NCBI GenBank assembly: GCA_964591455.1 | Contig: CAZQDZ010000001.1 | Location: forward strand, 62,001 to 126,000 | Reading direction: 5' to 3' | Length of the DNA stretch: 64,000 nt | From: RFSX01 sp964591455 | GTDB taxonomy: Bacteria > Bacteroidota > Bacteroidia > Chitinophagales > Saprospiraceae | Shown here: positions 32,952-41,321 of the stretch, piece after piece | Position numbering within the stretch: the first letter of the stretch is position 1 | How the letters are laid out: the number at the start of each line of letters is the position of its first letter | The notes under the pieces: generated by a model | The model's input: only the letters and a program-made list of their open reading frames with translations | The model's database searches: none | Told to the model about the DNA's origin: nothing | Position numbers and translations under genes: made by a program

Positions 32952-33566
32952 ATGGCAAGATATACAGGACCGACTACGAAAATCGCTAGAAAATTTGGCG
33001 ACGCTATCTTCGGACCAGATAAAAGCTTTGAGAGAAGAAAATACCCTCCAGGTCAGCACGGTAATGGAAGAAGAAGGAAGCAGAAGTCAGACTACGCTGT
33101 ACAATTAACTGAAAAGCAAAAAGCTAAATACACTTACGGTATACTAGAGAGACAGTTCCGTAATTTATTTAAAAAAGCGGCAGGGAAGAGTGGTGTAACT
33201 GGGGAGATTCTTCTTCAGTATCTAGAAGCGAGATTGGATAATTCTGTATACAGATTAGGAATTGCACCTACAAGGAGAGCAGCAAGACAGCTTGTTTCTC
33301 ACAAACATATATTGGTGAATGGTATCCTCACAAATGTACCATCGTTTCACCTGAAGCCTGGAGATGTTGTATCAGTAAGGAACAAATCTAGAAACCTAGA
33401 AGTCATACAGAATGCAGTAGGTACAAGAAACAATGAAGCAAAGAAGTGGACTTGGGTGGAATGGAATCCAGAAAGAATGGAAGGTACCTTTCTTGAATAT
33501 CCGCAAAGAGAAAACATCCCAGAAAATATTAATGAGCAACTTATCGTAGAACTATACTCTAAGTAA
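32952..33566 (+). CDS. rpsD: 30S ribosomal protein S4
   Basis: This 204-residue 16S-assembly protein has the S4 RNA-binding motif LEARLDNSVYRLGIAPTRRA, followed by SHKHILVNGILTNVPSF. The N-terminus lacks the zinc-binding Cys cluster of some S4 proteins. In E. coli S4 represses the alpha operon; no pseudoknot site was identified here. Confidence 0.98.
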   Translation: MARYTGPTTKIARKFGDAIFGPDKSFERRKYPPGQHGNGRRRKQKSDYAVQLTEKQKAKYTYGILERQFRNLFKKAAGKSGVTGEILLQYLEARLDNSVYRLGIAPTRRAARQLVSHKHILVNGILTNVPSFHLKPGDVVSVRNKSRNLEVIQNAVGTRNNEAKKWTWVEWNPERMEGTFLEYPQRENIPENINEQLIVELYSK

Positions 33567-33640
33567 TCTAGATTATCGCTGCGCTTCGAACCTCATTGAA
33601 GTCAGTTATTTTTAAATGAATTCATTCTATTTATCAGCAT

Positions 33641-34639
33641 ATGAGCATTCTAAATTTTCAGAGACCTAACAAGATATTATTGACCAAGGCAACTGAATTC
33701 GATGGTACATTCGAGTTCAAACCTTTGGAGCCTGGCTTTGGCCAAACTATAGGAAACTCTTTGAGAAGGGTACTATTGTCTTCTCTAGAAGGTCATGCTA
33801 TCTCTGCTGTAAGAATTGCTGGAGTAGATCATGAGTTTTCTACAATCAAAGGCGTCTATGAAGACGTCGTAGATATCATATTGAATCTAAAGCAAGTAAG
33901 ACTAAAGCCAGAAATTGACTTGCCAGAATCTGATAGTGAAAAGATATACCTTACTATTAGTGGGAAGGAGAGTTTGACAGCAGCAGATATAGAAGCACAT
34001 ACAAATGTGTTCAAAGTGATGAACCCAGAGTTGGTCATTTGTAACATGGAAAAATCTGTGAATCTTGAGATAGAGCTAACGGTAACAAAAGGCAGAGGAT
34101 ATGTCTCAGCAGGTGAAACGCTTTCCAAAGATGCACCAATAGGGGTAATTCCAGTTGACGCCATTTATACACCTATCAAGAATGTTGCATATCAAGTAGA
34201 TAGCACTAGGGTAGGGCAGAAAACAGATTACGAAAAACTAACGATAGATATCGTAACTGATGGTACTATCCATCCAGAGGATGCTGTTAAAGAAGCATCA
34301 AGAATTTTGATTCAGCACCTTATGCTTGTTACAGATGAGAATATCACATTTGAAACTGAGAAGAGCAGAGAAGATGATATCGTTGACGAGCACATTTTAC
34401 ACATGCGTAAATTGCTCAAGACTCCACTAGAAGATCTTGATTTGTCAGTAAGAGCATACAACTGTCTTAAAGCTGCAAAAATCAACTCTCTTGGTGAAAT
34501 GGTAAGATATGACACTAACGAGTTGCTTAAGTTCAGAAATTTCGGTAAGAAGTCTTTAGTTGAAATAGAAGAGTTACTTCAGAATAAGGGACTTACTTTC
34601 GGCATGGACTTATCTAAGTACAAGTTAGACGAAGAATAA
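33641..34639 (+). CDS. rpoA: DNA-directed RNA polymerase alpha subunit
   Basis: This 332-residue protein has an N-terminal assembly domain (GFGQTIGNSLRRVLLSSLEG, about residues 30-49) and a C-terminal domain that contacts DNA and activators (LSVRAYNCLKAAKINSLGE, then FRNFGKKSLVEIEELL). Both domains are complete. It lies between rpsD (74 nt) and rplQ (156 nt). Confidence 0.98.
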   Translation: MSILNFQRPNKILLTKATEFDGTFEFKPLEPGFGQTIGNSLRRVLLSSLEGHAISAVRIAGVDHEFSTIKGVYEDVVDIILNLKQVRLKPEIDLPESDSEKIYLTISGKESLTAADIEAHTNVFKVMNPELVICNMEKSVNLEIELTVTKGRGYVSAGETLSKDAPIGVIPVDAIYTPIKNVAYQVDSTRVGQKTDYEKLTIDIVTDGTIHPEDAVKEASRILIQHLMLVTDENITFETEKSREDDIVDEHILHMRKLLKTPLEDLDLSVRAYNCLKAAKINSLGEMVRYDTNELLKFRNFGKKSLVEIEELLQNKGLTFGMDLSKYKLDEE

Positions 34640-34666
34640 GATAACAGAAATCTCACCGACCCATTA

Positions 34667-34756
34667 GCCTGAAGAGGCTGTGGATTTTTATCAAGTAGAT
34701 AATTTTTACTTATTGCATTTTACTTTTCCTGACCTATATTAAAAGGTCGGTTACCA
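34667..34756 (+). other. Structured leader between rpoA and rplQ
   Basis: The 156-nt gap contains a short hairpin AGCCT-GAAG-AGGCT (near 34667-34680) and a GACCT/AGGTC pair (near 34731-34747). No TAnnTTTG box or T-run was found. It could be a processing or autoregulation site for L17; this is speculative. Confidence 0.2.
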
Positions 34757-34795
34757 TAATGTCAGAAAAGGTGATGCACAAAAAATGTTCATGTC

Positions 34796-35281
34796 ATGAG
34801 ACACGGAAAAAAATTCAACCACCTTAGTCGTAAAAAAGGGCACAGAAAAGCGCTTTTCAAAAATCTCTCTAATGCACTGATAGAGCACAAGAGAATTAAT
34901 ACCACTTTAGCTAAGGCGAAGGCACTGAGAGTCTTTATAGAGCCACTTGTAACTAAATCCAAAAATGACTCGAGTCATTCAAGAAGAATTGTGTTTGGCT
35001 ATCTTCAAAATAAACAAGCCGTAGGTGAGCTGTTTTCTTCAGTAGCACCAAAAGTGGGAGACAGACCAGGAGGTTATACCAGAATAATTAAGACTGGATT
35101 TAGAAAGGGAGATGGAGCTGAAATGGCCATGATAGAATTTGTCGACTTTAATGATGTCTACAGCAACAAGTCTGCTGGTAAATCTGGATCACGAAGAACT
35201 AGAAGAAAGAAAAAAGCAGGAGCAGCAGGTGCTGGAGCTGCAACAGCCGCAGCTGCGAGCAAGTCACAGGAGGAAGAATAG
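34796..35281 (+). CDS. rplQ: 50S ribosomal protein L17
   Basis: The core reads MRHGKKFNHLSRKKGHRKAL and then LIEHKRINTTLAKAKALR, standard for L17. At 161 residues it is longer than the 120-residue E. coli form because of a C-terminal extension of basic residues, then Ala/Gly-rich sequence (AGAGAATAAAASKSQEEE), a feature often seen in Bacteroidota. It is the last gene of the ribosomal supercluster, with a terminator immediately downstream. Confidence 0.97.
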   Translation: MRHGKKFNHLSRKKGHRKALFKNLSNALIEHKRINTTLAKAKALRVFIEPLVTKSKNDSSHSRRIVFGYLQNKQAVGELFSSVAPKVGDRPGGYTRIIKTGFRKGDGAEMAMIEFVDFNDVYSNKSAGKSGSRRTRRKKKAGAAGAGAATAAAASKSQEEE

Positions 35282-35304
35282 TACTTCTCATAAAAAGAAA
35301 TTCA

Positions 35305-35340
35305 ACAAAAAGGTCATCATGCATTTGGTGACCTTTTTGT
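35305..35340 (+). terminator. Intrinsic terminator ending the ribosomal supercluster
   Basis: ACAAAAAGGTCA (35305-35316) pairs with TGACCTTTTTGT (35329-35340), a 12-bp stem with a 12-base loop and a T-run within the 3' arm. It lies 24 nt after rplQ. Confidence 0.8.
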
Positions 35341-35410
35341 TTATGGATATTATTTATCATGATTAGGCTCTCAGACCCTCCGTGTTTCCTGTTATATTAT
35401 AGTCTTTAAT

Positions 35411-35418
35411 TATATTTG
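35411..35418 (+). promoter_or_regulatory. -7 box of carA
   Basis: TATATTTG fits TAnnTTTG, 18 bp before the carA ATG at 35437. It rules against the in-frame TTG at 35416, which lies inside the box, as the start. Confidence 0.5.
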
Positions 35419-35436
35419 CCGCCAATCTCATACGAT

Positions 35437-36552
35437 ATGTCTGACACTAATAATTATAATGCTATACTTCTCCTAGAAGATGGAACATATTTCTACGGAC
35501 AAGCTGCTGGAGCTAAAGGAATTGGAACTGGAGAAATCTGCTTCAATACAGGCATGACGGGCTATCAGGAGATATTTACTGATCCCTCTTATTCAGGACA
35601 GATTCTACTGACAACCAATGCGCATATAGGCAATTACGGTACGAAGGCGACTGAAGTAGAATCTGATAAAATACAAATAGCTGGACTGGTCTGTAAGAAT
35701 TTCACGACTGAGTATTCCAGACCTTTGGCTGATGAGGCTATTCAAGATTACTTTGAGAAGAACAACATCGTCTGTATCCACCAACTAGACACAAGAGCCA
35801 TAGTGAGACATATTAGAGATAAAGGAGCCATGAACTGTCTCATATCTACAGAAACAATGGATTTGGAAGTCTTAAAGCAGAAGTGTAAAGAGATTCCTTC
35901 TATGGAAGGATTAGAGTTGGCCTCTAGAGTATCTACTAAAGAAGCTTACGAAGTAGGTGAGAATGATGCAGATGTTTCTATAGCAGTACTTGACTTTGGT
36001 ACTAAGAAAAATATTCTTAGATGCATGTCAGAAAGAGGGGCAAAAATGAAAGTCTTTCCAGCTAAAACTTCGGTGGAAGATATCCGAGCTTATGATGCCG
36101 ATGGTTACTTTCTCTCTAATGGCCCAGGCGATCCAGCCTCTATGGATTATGCTATAAATACAATCAAAGCTTTATTGCAAGATTCAAAACCCATGTTTGG
36201 AATTTGCTTAGGGCATCAGTTATTAGCGCTTTCACAAGAAATCCCAACTTATAAGATGCACAATGGACACAGAGGTATTAATCACCCTGTAAAGAACCTA
36301 GTGACAGGTAAGTGTGAAGTAACCAGTCAAAATCATGGATTCGGCGTAAGCCCTGAGGCAGTGATGAATAGCGCAGATGTAGAAGTGACTCACATTAACC
36401 TGAACGACGACACCGTTGAAGGCATTAAGTTAAAAGGCAGACCAGCCTTCTCTGTACAGTATCACCCAGAGTCCTCTCCTGGACCGCATGATTCAAGATA
36501 TATGTTTGACCAATTCATAGCGCTCATAAAAGAGCATAAAAATTTAAATTAA
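35437..36552 (+). CDS. carA: Carbamoyl-phosphate synthase small subunit
   Basis: This 371-residue glutaminase subunit feeds ammonia to CarB for pyrimidine and arginine synthesis. The N-terminal domain has GEICFNTGMTGYQEIFTDPS. The class I amidotransferase domain has the nucleophile Cys in FGICLGHQLLALSQ and the catalytic His/Glu in QYHPESSPGP. The ATG at 35437 is chosen over an in-frame TTG at 35416 that overlaps the promoter box. carB is not adjacent. eno begins 1 nt after its stop, so the two are probably co-transcribed. Confidence 0.96.
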   Translation: MSDTNNYNAILLLEDGTYFYGQAAGAKGIGTGEICFNTGMTGYQEIFTDPSYSGQILLTTNAHIGNYGTKATEVESDKIQIAGLVCKNFTTEYSRPLADEAIQDYFEKNNIVCIHQLDTRAIVRHIRDKGAMNCLISTETMDLEVLKQKCKEIPSMEGLELASRVSTKEAYEVGENDADVSIAVLDFGTKKNILRCMSERGAKMKVFPAKTSVEDIRAYDADGYFLSNGPGDPASMDYAINTIKALLQDSKPMFGICLGHQLLALSQEIPTYKMHNGHRGINHPVKNLVTGKCEVTSQNHGFGVSPEAVMNSADVEVTHINLNDDTVEGIKLKGRPAFSVQYHPESSPGPHDSRYMFDQFIALIKEHKNLN

Positions 36553-36553
36553 T

Positions 36554-37840
36554 ATGAGCCGTATAACTGATATTTTCGCCCGCCAAATATTGGACTCACG
36601 GGGCAACCCTACGGTAGAAGTAGATGTACTAACTGAGAATGGTTTCTTTGGACGTGCAGCTGTGCCTTCTGGTGCATCCACAGGAAAATACGAGGCTGTT
36701 GAACTCAGAGATAATGTGAAGAAGCACTGGATGGGTAAAGGGGTTAGTAAAGCCGTAAAGAATATCAATAACAAGATATACAATGCTATTCTAGGTTATA
36801 ATGTCTTTGACCAGAAGGCCATAGATTATGCCATGATAGACTTAGATGGCACGTCGAATAAATCAAAGCTAGGAGCAAATGCAATGCTAGGGGTATCTCT
36901 TGCAGTGGCCAAAGCTGCTGCTAAAGAGTCTGGCCAACCGTTGTATAGATACGTCGGAGGTGTAAATGCAAATACACTTCCTGTACCTATGATGAATATT
37001 CTCAATGGAGGGTCACATGCTGATAATAGTATAGATTTTCAAGAGTTTATGATAGTCCCTACTGGTGCTAAGACTTTCTCTCAGGGACTTAAGATGGGAG
37101 TGGAAATTTTTCATCATCTCAAAAAGGTACTTAAATCTAATGGTCTGTCTACTAACGTAGGAGATGAAGGTGGTTTTGCACCGAATATAGAATCTAACAA
37201 AGCAGCAATAGAAATCGTACTCAAAGCCATAAAAGCAGCTGGATACAAAGCGGGAAAGGATATCTGGATAGCTATGGATGCTGCCGCTTCAGAGTTCTAT
37301 GATTCAAAGAAAAAGGTTTACCATTTTCATAAATCAACAGGTAAAAAACTAAAATCATCTGAAATGGTTAGTTATTGGGAGGATTGGATAAAGAAATATC
37401 CTATTTTCTCAATAGAAGATGGGTTAGATGAAGATGATTGGAAAGCATGGTCATCATTGACAGGCGCAGCAGGCAGTAAAGTTCAGTTAGTAGGAGATGA
37501 CCTCTTTGTCACTAATACTAATAAATTAGCTAAAGGGATAGAGACCAAAGCGGCTAACTCTATTCTGATTAAAGTTAATCAGATAGGGACCTTGACAGAA
37601 ACGATAGAGGCGGTGACTATGGCTAAGAACAATGGATTTACCTCTGTAATGAGCCACAGATCTGGAGAGACAGAAGACGTTACGATAGCTGATTTGGCAG
37701 TAGCGCTAAACACAGGACAGATAAAAACAGGATCTGCATCTAGAAGTGACCGAATAGCCAAATATAACCAACTATTGAGGATAGAAGAAGAATTGGGTGG
37801 AATGGCCTATTATCCAGGCAATAACATATTAAAAAAATAG
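36554..37840 (+). CDS. eno: Enolase
   Basis: This 428-residue glycolytic enzyme interconverts 2-phosphoglycerate and phosphoenolpyruvate. It shows ARQILDSRGNPTVEVDV, the GASTGKYEAVELRD loop, metal-binding acidic residues in FSIEDGLDEDDW and LVGDDLFVTN, and the catalytic Lys region LIKVNQIGTLTE with SHRSGETED. The length is normal. Pairing with carA upstream and a DivIC-like gene downstream gives a mixed housekeeping operon. Confidence 0.98.
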   Translation: MSRITDIFARQILDSRGNPTVEVDVLTENGFFGRAAVPSGASTGKYEAVELRDNVKKHWMGKGVSKAVKNINNKIYNAILGYNVFDQKAIDYAMIDLDGTSNKSKLGANAMLGVSLAVAKAAAKESGQPLYRYVGGVNANTLPVPMMNILNGGSHADNSIDFQEFMIVPTGAKTFSQGLKMGVEIFHHLKKVLKSNGLSTNVGDEGGFAPNIESNKAAIEIVLKAIKAAGYKAGKDIWIAMDAAASEFYDSKKKVYHFHKSTGKKLKSSEMVSYWEDWIKKYPIFSIEDGLDEDDWKAWSSLTGAAGSKVQLVGDDLFVTNTNKLAKGIETKAANSILIKVNQIGTLTETIEAVTMAKNNGFTSVMSHRSGETEDVTIADLAVALNTGQIKTGSASRSDRIAKYNQLLRIEEELGGMAYYPGNNILKK

Positions 37841-37844
37841 ATAA

Positions 37845-37852
37845 TATATTTG
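37845..37852 (+). promoter_or_regulatory. Possible -7 box of the DivIC-like gene
   Basis: TATATTTG lies 15 bp before the ATG at 37868. There is no clear -33 element, so internal transcription from here is possible but weakly supported. Confidence 0.3.
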
Positions 37853-37867
37853 TTATTATTTGCACTT

Positions 37868-38173
37868 ATGAATCTACTTAATATTGTTAGGCAGGCATTA
37901 TCCAAAGACAGGGACAAAAGTTACCTCAATAAGTATAATCTTGTCATTTTTGCCTTTGTAATTTGGATCAGTTTTTTCGATAGATATAGTTTTATCACTC
38001 AATACAAACTGAGTAAAAACGTCCACAAATTAGAAGAGAGAAAAGCTGACTACGAGAGACAATTGGAAGAAGCAATCGTCGAACGGAAAACTATCAATAG
38101 TAATATTGAAAAGTATGGCAGAGAAAAATATTATTTCCACAAACCGGATGAACAAATCATCTTAATCAAATAA
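37868..38173 (+). CDS. Septum-formation initiator, FtsB/DivIC-like
   Basis: This small 101-residue bitopic protein has a short cytosolic N-terminus and one membrane helix (about residues 29-42, LVIFAFVIWISFF). A periplasmic coiled coil follows (YKLSKNVHKLEERKADYERQ, then LEEAIVERKT), and the C-terminus is GREKYYFHKPDEQIILIK, the typical end of the FtsB/DivIC family. It acts in the divisome with FtsL and FtsQ. The ATG at 37868 is preferred to an in-frame TTG at 37850. The position after eno matches ftsB in many bacteria. Confidence 0.85.
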   Translation: MNLLNIVRQALSKDRDKSYLNKYNLVIFAFVIWISFFDRYSFITQYKLSKNVHKLEERKADYERQLEEAIVERKTINSNIEKYGREKYYFHKPDEQIILIK

Positions 38174-38182
38174 AATACATTC

Positions 38183-39199
38183 ATGAGTGTACTCGTCACG
38201 AAGAACAGTAAAATCATCGTACAAGGAATTACTGGTAAGGAAGGAAGTTTCCATGCCGGTCAAATGATAGATTATGGCACACCAGTCGTAGGCGGTGTGA
38301 CGCCAGGTAAAGGAGGGCAAGACCACCTAGGTGTACCTGTCTTCAATACAGTATCAGAAGCTGTAGATAAAGTAGGAGCAGATACATCGATAATTTTTGT
38401 ACCACCTCCTTTTGCAGGAGACGCCGTTATGGAAGCCGCATCTGCAGGAATTAAAGTAATAATCTGTATCACTGAAGGAATTCCTGTCCAGGATATGGTC
38501 AAAGTTAAAGCATATATTAGGGATTTTGATTGCAGACTAGTAGGTCCTAACTGCCCAGGAGTGATTACACCAGGAGAAGCCAAAGTAGGTATCATGCCTG
38601 GATTCATTCACAGAAAAGGAAGAATAGGTATAGTATCCAGATCAGGGACGCTTACCTATGAAGCTGTAGACCAGGTTACCAAGGCTGGTATGGGCCAATC
38701 TACTTGTATAGGAATCGGAGGTGATCCTATCCCCGGCACCACTACAAAAGAAGCAGTAGAACTCCTGATGAATGACCCTGAAACAGATGGTATCATTATG
38801 ATAGGAGAGATAGGCGGTAATATGGAAGCCAATGCTGCAAGATGGATAAAGGAAAACGGTACAAAACCAGTCGTAGGATTTATAGCTGGTCAGACTGCAC
38901 CTAAAGGTCGTACTATGGGTCACGCCGGGGCGATTGTTGGCGGTAAAGATGATACTGCAGCAGCGAAAATGGAGATTATGAGAGAATGTGGAATTGCAGT
39001 TGTCAACTCCCCAGCTGATATAGGAGATACAATGGCCAAACTGATGGGTAAGCCTGCTGCTAAAGGAGTAGACGAAATAAAGAAAATGCTAGAGCCAGCT
39101 TTGGTAGAATATGCTAACAGCATTGGCATCGATGCCCATGTAGACGATATCAAAGCAGATACTTTAACTAAAGTTTTAAACAAACTTGGTTATAGCTAA
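38183..39199 (+). CDS. sucD: Succinyl-CoA synthetase alpha subunit
   Basis: This TCA-cycle enzyme subunit carries the CoA-binding Rossmann domain (IIVQGITGKEGSFHAGQMID) and the phosphorylated histidine H247 in TMGHAGAIVGG. Its length of 338 residues exceeds the usual 290 or so. Residues about 295-338 (VDEIKKMLEPALVEYANSIG onward) form an extra C-terminal segment not seen in E. coli SucD. sucC is not in the window. A terminator follows at 39218. Confidence 0.95.
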   Translation: MSVLVTKNSKIIVQGITGKEGSFHAGQMIDYGTPVVGGVTPGKGGQDHLGVPVFNTVSEAVDKVGADTSIIFVPPPFAGDAVMEAASAGIKVIICITEGIPVQDMVKVKAYIRDFDCRLVGPNCPGVITPGEAKVGIMPGFIHRKGRIGIVSRSGTLTYEAVDQVTKAGMGQSTCIGIGGDPIPGTTTKEAVELLMNDPETDGIIMIGEIGGNMEANAARWIKENGTKPVVGFIAGQTAPKGRTMGHAGAIVGGKDDTAAAKMEIMRECGIAVVNSPADIGDTMAKLMGKPAAKGVDEIKKMLEPALVEYANSIGIDAHVDDIKADTLTKVLNKLGYS

Positions 39200-39217
39200 T
39201 TAGAATCAAGAGCAAAG

Positions 39218-39267
39218 AACCAATAAAAGTCTTCTGAGTGAAATATCTTAGAAGACTTTTTGGTTTT
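39218..39267 (+). terminator. Intrinsic terminator after sucD
   Basis: AAAAGTCTTCT (39225-39235) pairs with AGAAGACTTTT (39250-39260). The stem extends outward through CCAA/TTGG and is followed by TTTTT. The truA ATG lies just downstream. Confidence 0.75.
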
Positions 39268-39281
39268 TAATACCTTCATTC

Positions 39282-40037
39282 ATGTCATCCAGATATTTTA
39301 TTCAGCTTGCATATAATGGCAGTGATTACTGTGGATGGCAAAAGCAACCCCATGATCCTTCCGTCCAAGCTGATATCGAATCTATACTTTCTAAGCTATA
39401 CAATCAATCCATAGAAGTTATAGGATGTGGTAGAACGGATACTGGCGTACATGCATCTAAGTATTTCTTACACACAAACTTAACTGAGAAGTTTGAATTG
39501 AAAGATCTGACATATAAACTGAATAATATGCTTAGTGCCTCAGTCAGAATTTTTAGAATTATTCCAGTCAGTCAAGAAGCACATGCTAGGTTTGATGCCA
39601 CATCAAGAACTTACACTTATAAGATGGTATTCGGTAAAGATCCATTTAATCAGCGTACAGTCTATAGATATGACCAATCTGGTCGCCCTGACATGGACCT
39701 CATGAATAAAGCAGCGGCCCACCTGCTCGAATACAAAGACTTTTTGCCATTCTGTAAGGCTCACGCAGATAATGAAACCAACAAATGCATGTTATCTCAG
39801 AGTGAGTGGCATGCAGTCTCAGAGAGCGAATGGCAATTCCATATTACCTCAGATAGGTTTCTTCGAGGTATGGTACGTCTGATAGTAGGGATGTGTCTTA
39901 ATGTTGGGCTGAAAAGATTAAAGCTGGATGAACTCAAAATAGCTATGGATAAGCAAGAGCGCTTAGAAAGAGCTTGGTCAGTACCGGCCCAAGGCCTATA
40001 TCTTAGTCAGGTGACTTATCCATATATTGAGACATAA
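39282..40037 (+). CDS. truA: tRNA pseudouridine(38-40) synthase TruA
   Basis: This 251-residue enzyme isomerises uridines in the tRNA anticodon arm. The catalytic Asp lies in GCGRTDTGVHASKYFLH. YNGSDYCGWQKQP at the N-terminus and FLRGMVRLIVGMCLNVG near the C-terminus are family signatures. Its stop overlaps the next gene's ATG by one base. Confidence 0.96.
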   Translation: MSSRYFIQLAYNGSDYCGWQKQPHDPSVQADIESILSKLYNQSIEVIGCGRTDTGVHASKYFLHTNLTEKFELKDLTYKLNNMLSASVRIFRIIPVSQEAHARFDATSRTYTYKMVFGKDPFNQRTVYRYDQSGRPDMDLMNKAAAHLLEYKDFLPFCKAHADNETNKCMLSQSEWHAVSESEWQFHITSDRFLRGMVRLIVGMCLNVGLKRLKLDELKIAMDKQERLERAWSVPAQGLYLSQVTYPYIET

Positions 40038-41305
40038 TGATTGTCCTTTTTTCATATCATTTAGATAACAAGCTGGCGTATGTGGCTAATTATATCTTTG
40101 AGTATAGACTTGGACTGTCACTTATTATCACAGATGATATCGAAGACTTTAAGCACTCCCAAGCTATTTGCAAAATCAATTACTCAGAAGCTTTGCTGCT
40201 TTCCAACTTGAGTATTCCTTACACCAATTACTTTTCGGACTTTAGGAAAGACACAGTTCCTGTGATCCAAGAAACCCTTCTATCTGATAAGAGCAACAGA
40301 TTAAATATTGATATTCTCGCCGCATGCTTTTTTCTCCTTGCTAGGGTAGAAGAGTATAATAATCAAACAAATGATAGTCACGGGCGCTACCCAGCCTCCT
40401 TAAGTGAATTATCAAAACTGAGATTAATGGAGATGCCAATTATAGATTATTGGATACAAACCCTGGCCTCTTTGCTTACTTATCATGGAATTACATCAAT
40501 AAAACAGAATGCATACTCTTTTGAGTCTACAATTGATATAGACCAATTTTTCGCCTTTAAGCATAAGCCTTTTGCTGTACGTGCAGGTAGTGCAGTAAGA
40601 GATATAATGAAACTTAATGTGTCAAGACTTAATGATAGATGGTCAGGTCAAGACCCCTATGACAGAGTATCTGACATGATAGATATTCATGAGGAATTAG
40701 ATATTAAACCAACAATATTTATCCTGACTTCAGAAAGAGGCAAATATGATAAAAACATCAATCCAAATTATAAAATCTTTTCTGAGAAAGTAAAAGATAT
40801 AAAAAGCCGTGCACACCTAGGTGTACATCCTTCATACGAATCGATGGAGTCTCTTGAACTTATTAATACTCAAAAGCGTAAATTAGAAGCAGTTTCAGAA
40901 ACAGTTATTAATGCTTCGCGACAACACTTTTTGAGATTTTCCTTGCCTGCCACTTATAGGGCCTTGTTGGAAGCTGGGATAGAGAACGACTATTCCATGG
41001 GTTATGCAGAGTCGCTTGGGTATAGAGCAGGAACATCCTTGCCTTTTTACTGGTATGATTTAGAGAAAGATATAACCACCAAGTTGCTTATTCATCCTTT
41101 TCAGATAATGGATGTCACTCTAAAGAATTATCTCCAGCTATCACCTGAAGAATCGATACAAAAAATGGAAAGTATTATCCATCATAATAAAGTAGTTAGC
41201 GGTCAGACCTGTATTATTTGGCATAATAGTTCTTTCTATGCAAATGAAGGCTGGGCAGGTTGGGAGACAACTTATAAGCACCTACTGTCCTTAGCTAAAG
41301 CTTAA
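40037..41305 (+). CDS. NodB-like polysaccharide deacetylase family protein
   Basis: This 422-residue protein has a Bacteroidota-specific N-terminal domain (about 1-150) and a C-terminal domain resembling the polysaccharide-deacetylase (NodB) fold. A metal-type Asp pair appears in FESTIDIDQFF (about residues 165-175). LGVHPSYES supplies an H-x3-S motif, and YRAGTSLPFYWYDL and LLIHPFQIMD match later motifs. No signal peptide is evident. It may act on a cell-surface glycan precursor; the substrate is unknown. It is coupled to truA by a one-base overlap (TAATG). Confidence 0.75.
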   Translation: MIVLFSYHLDNKLAYVANYIFEYRLGLSLIITDDIEDFKHSQAICKINYSEALLLSNLSIPYTNYFSDFRKDTVPVIQETLLSDKSNRLNIDILAACFFLLARVEEYNNQTNDSHGRYPASLSELSKLRLMEMPIIDYWIQTLASLLTYHGITSIKQNAYSFESTIDIDQFFAFKHKPFAVRAGSAVRDIMKLNVSRLNDRWSGQDPYDRVSDMIDIHEELDIKPTIFILTSERGKYDKNINPNYKIFSEKVKDIKSRAHLGVHPSYESMESLELINTQKRKLEAVSETVINASRQHFLRFSLPATYRALLEAGIENDYSMGYAESLGYRAGTSLPFYWYDLEKDITTKLLIHPFQIMDVTLKNYLQLSPEESIQKMESIIHHNKVVSGQTCIIWHNSSFYANEGWAGWETTYKHLLSLAKA

Positions 41306-41321
41306 AAACTATATTTGAGCT

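Noticed and set aside
33567..33640. Gap between rpsD and rpoA examined for a tRNA or a promoter
   Set aside because: No cloverleaf or TAnnTTTG box could be drawn.
41310..41317. TATATTTG just before the symporter ATG
   Set aside because: It lies only 4 bp before the start codon, leaving no room for a normal leader; probably chance in AT-rich DNA.
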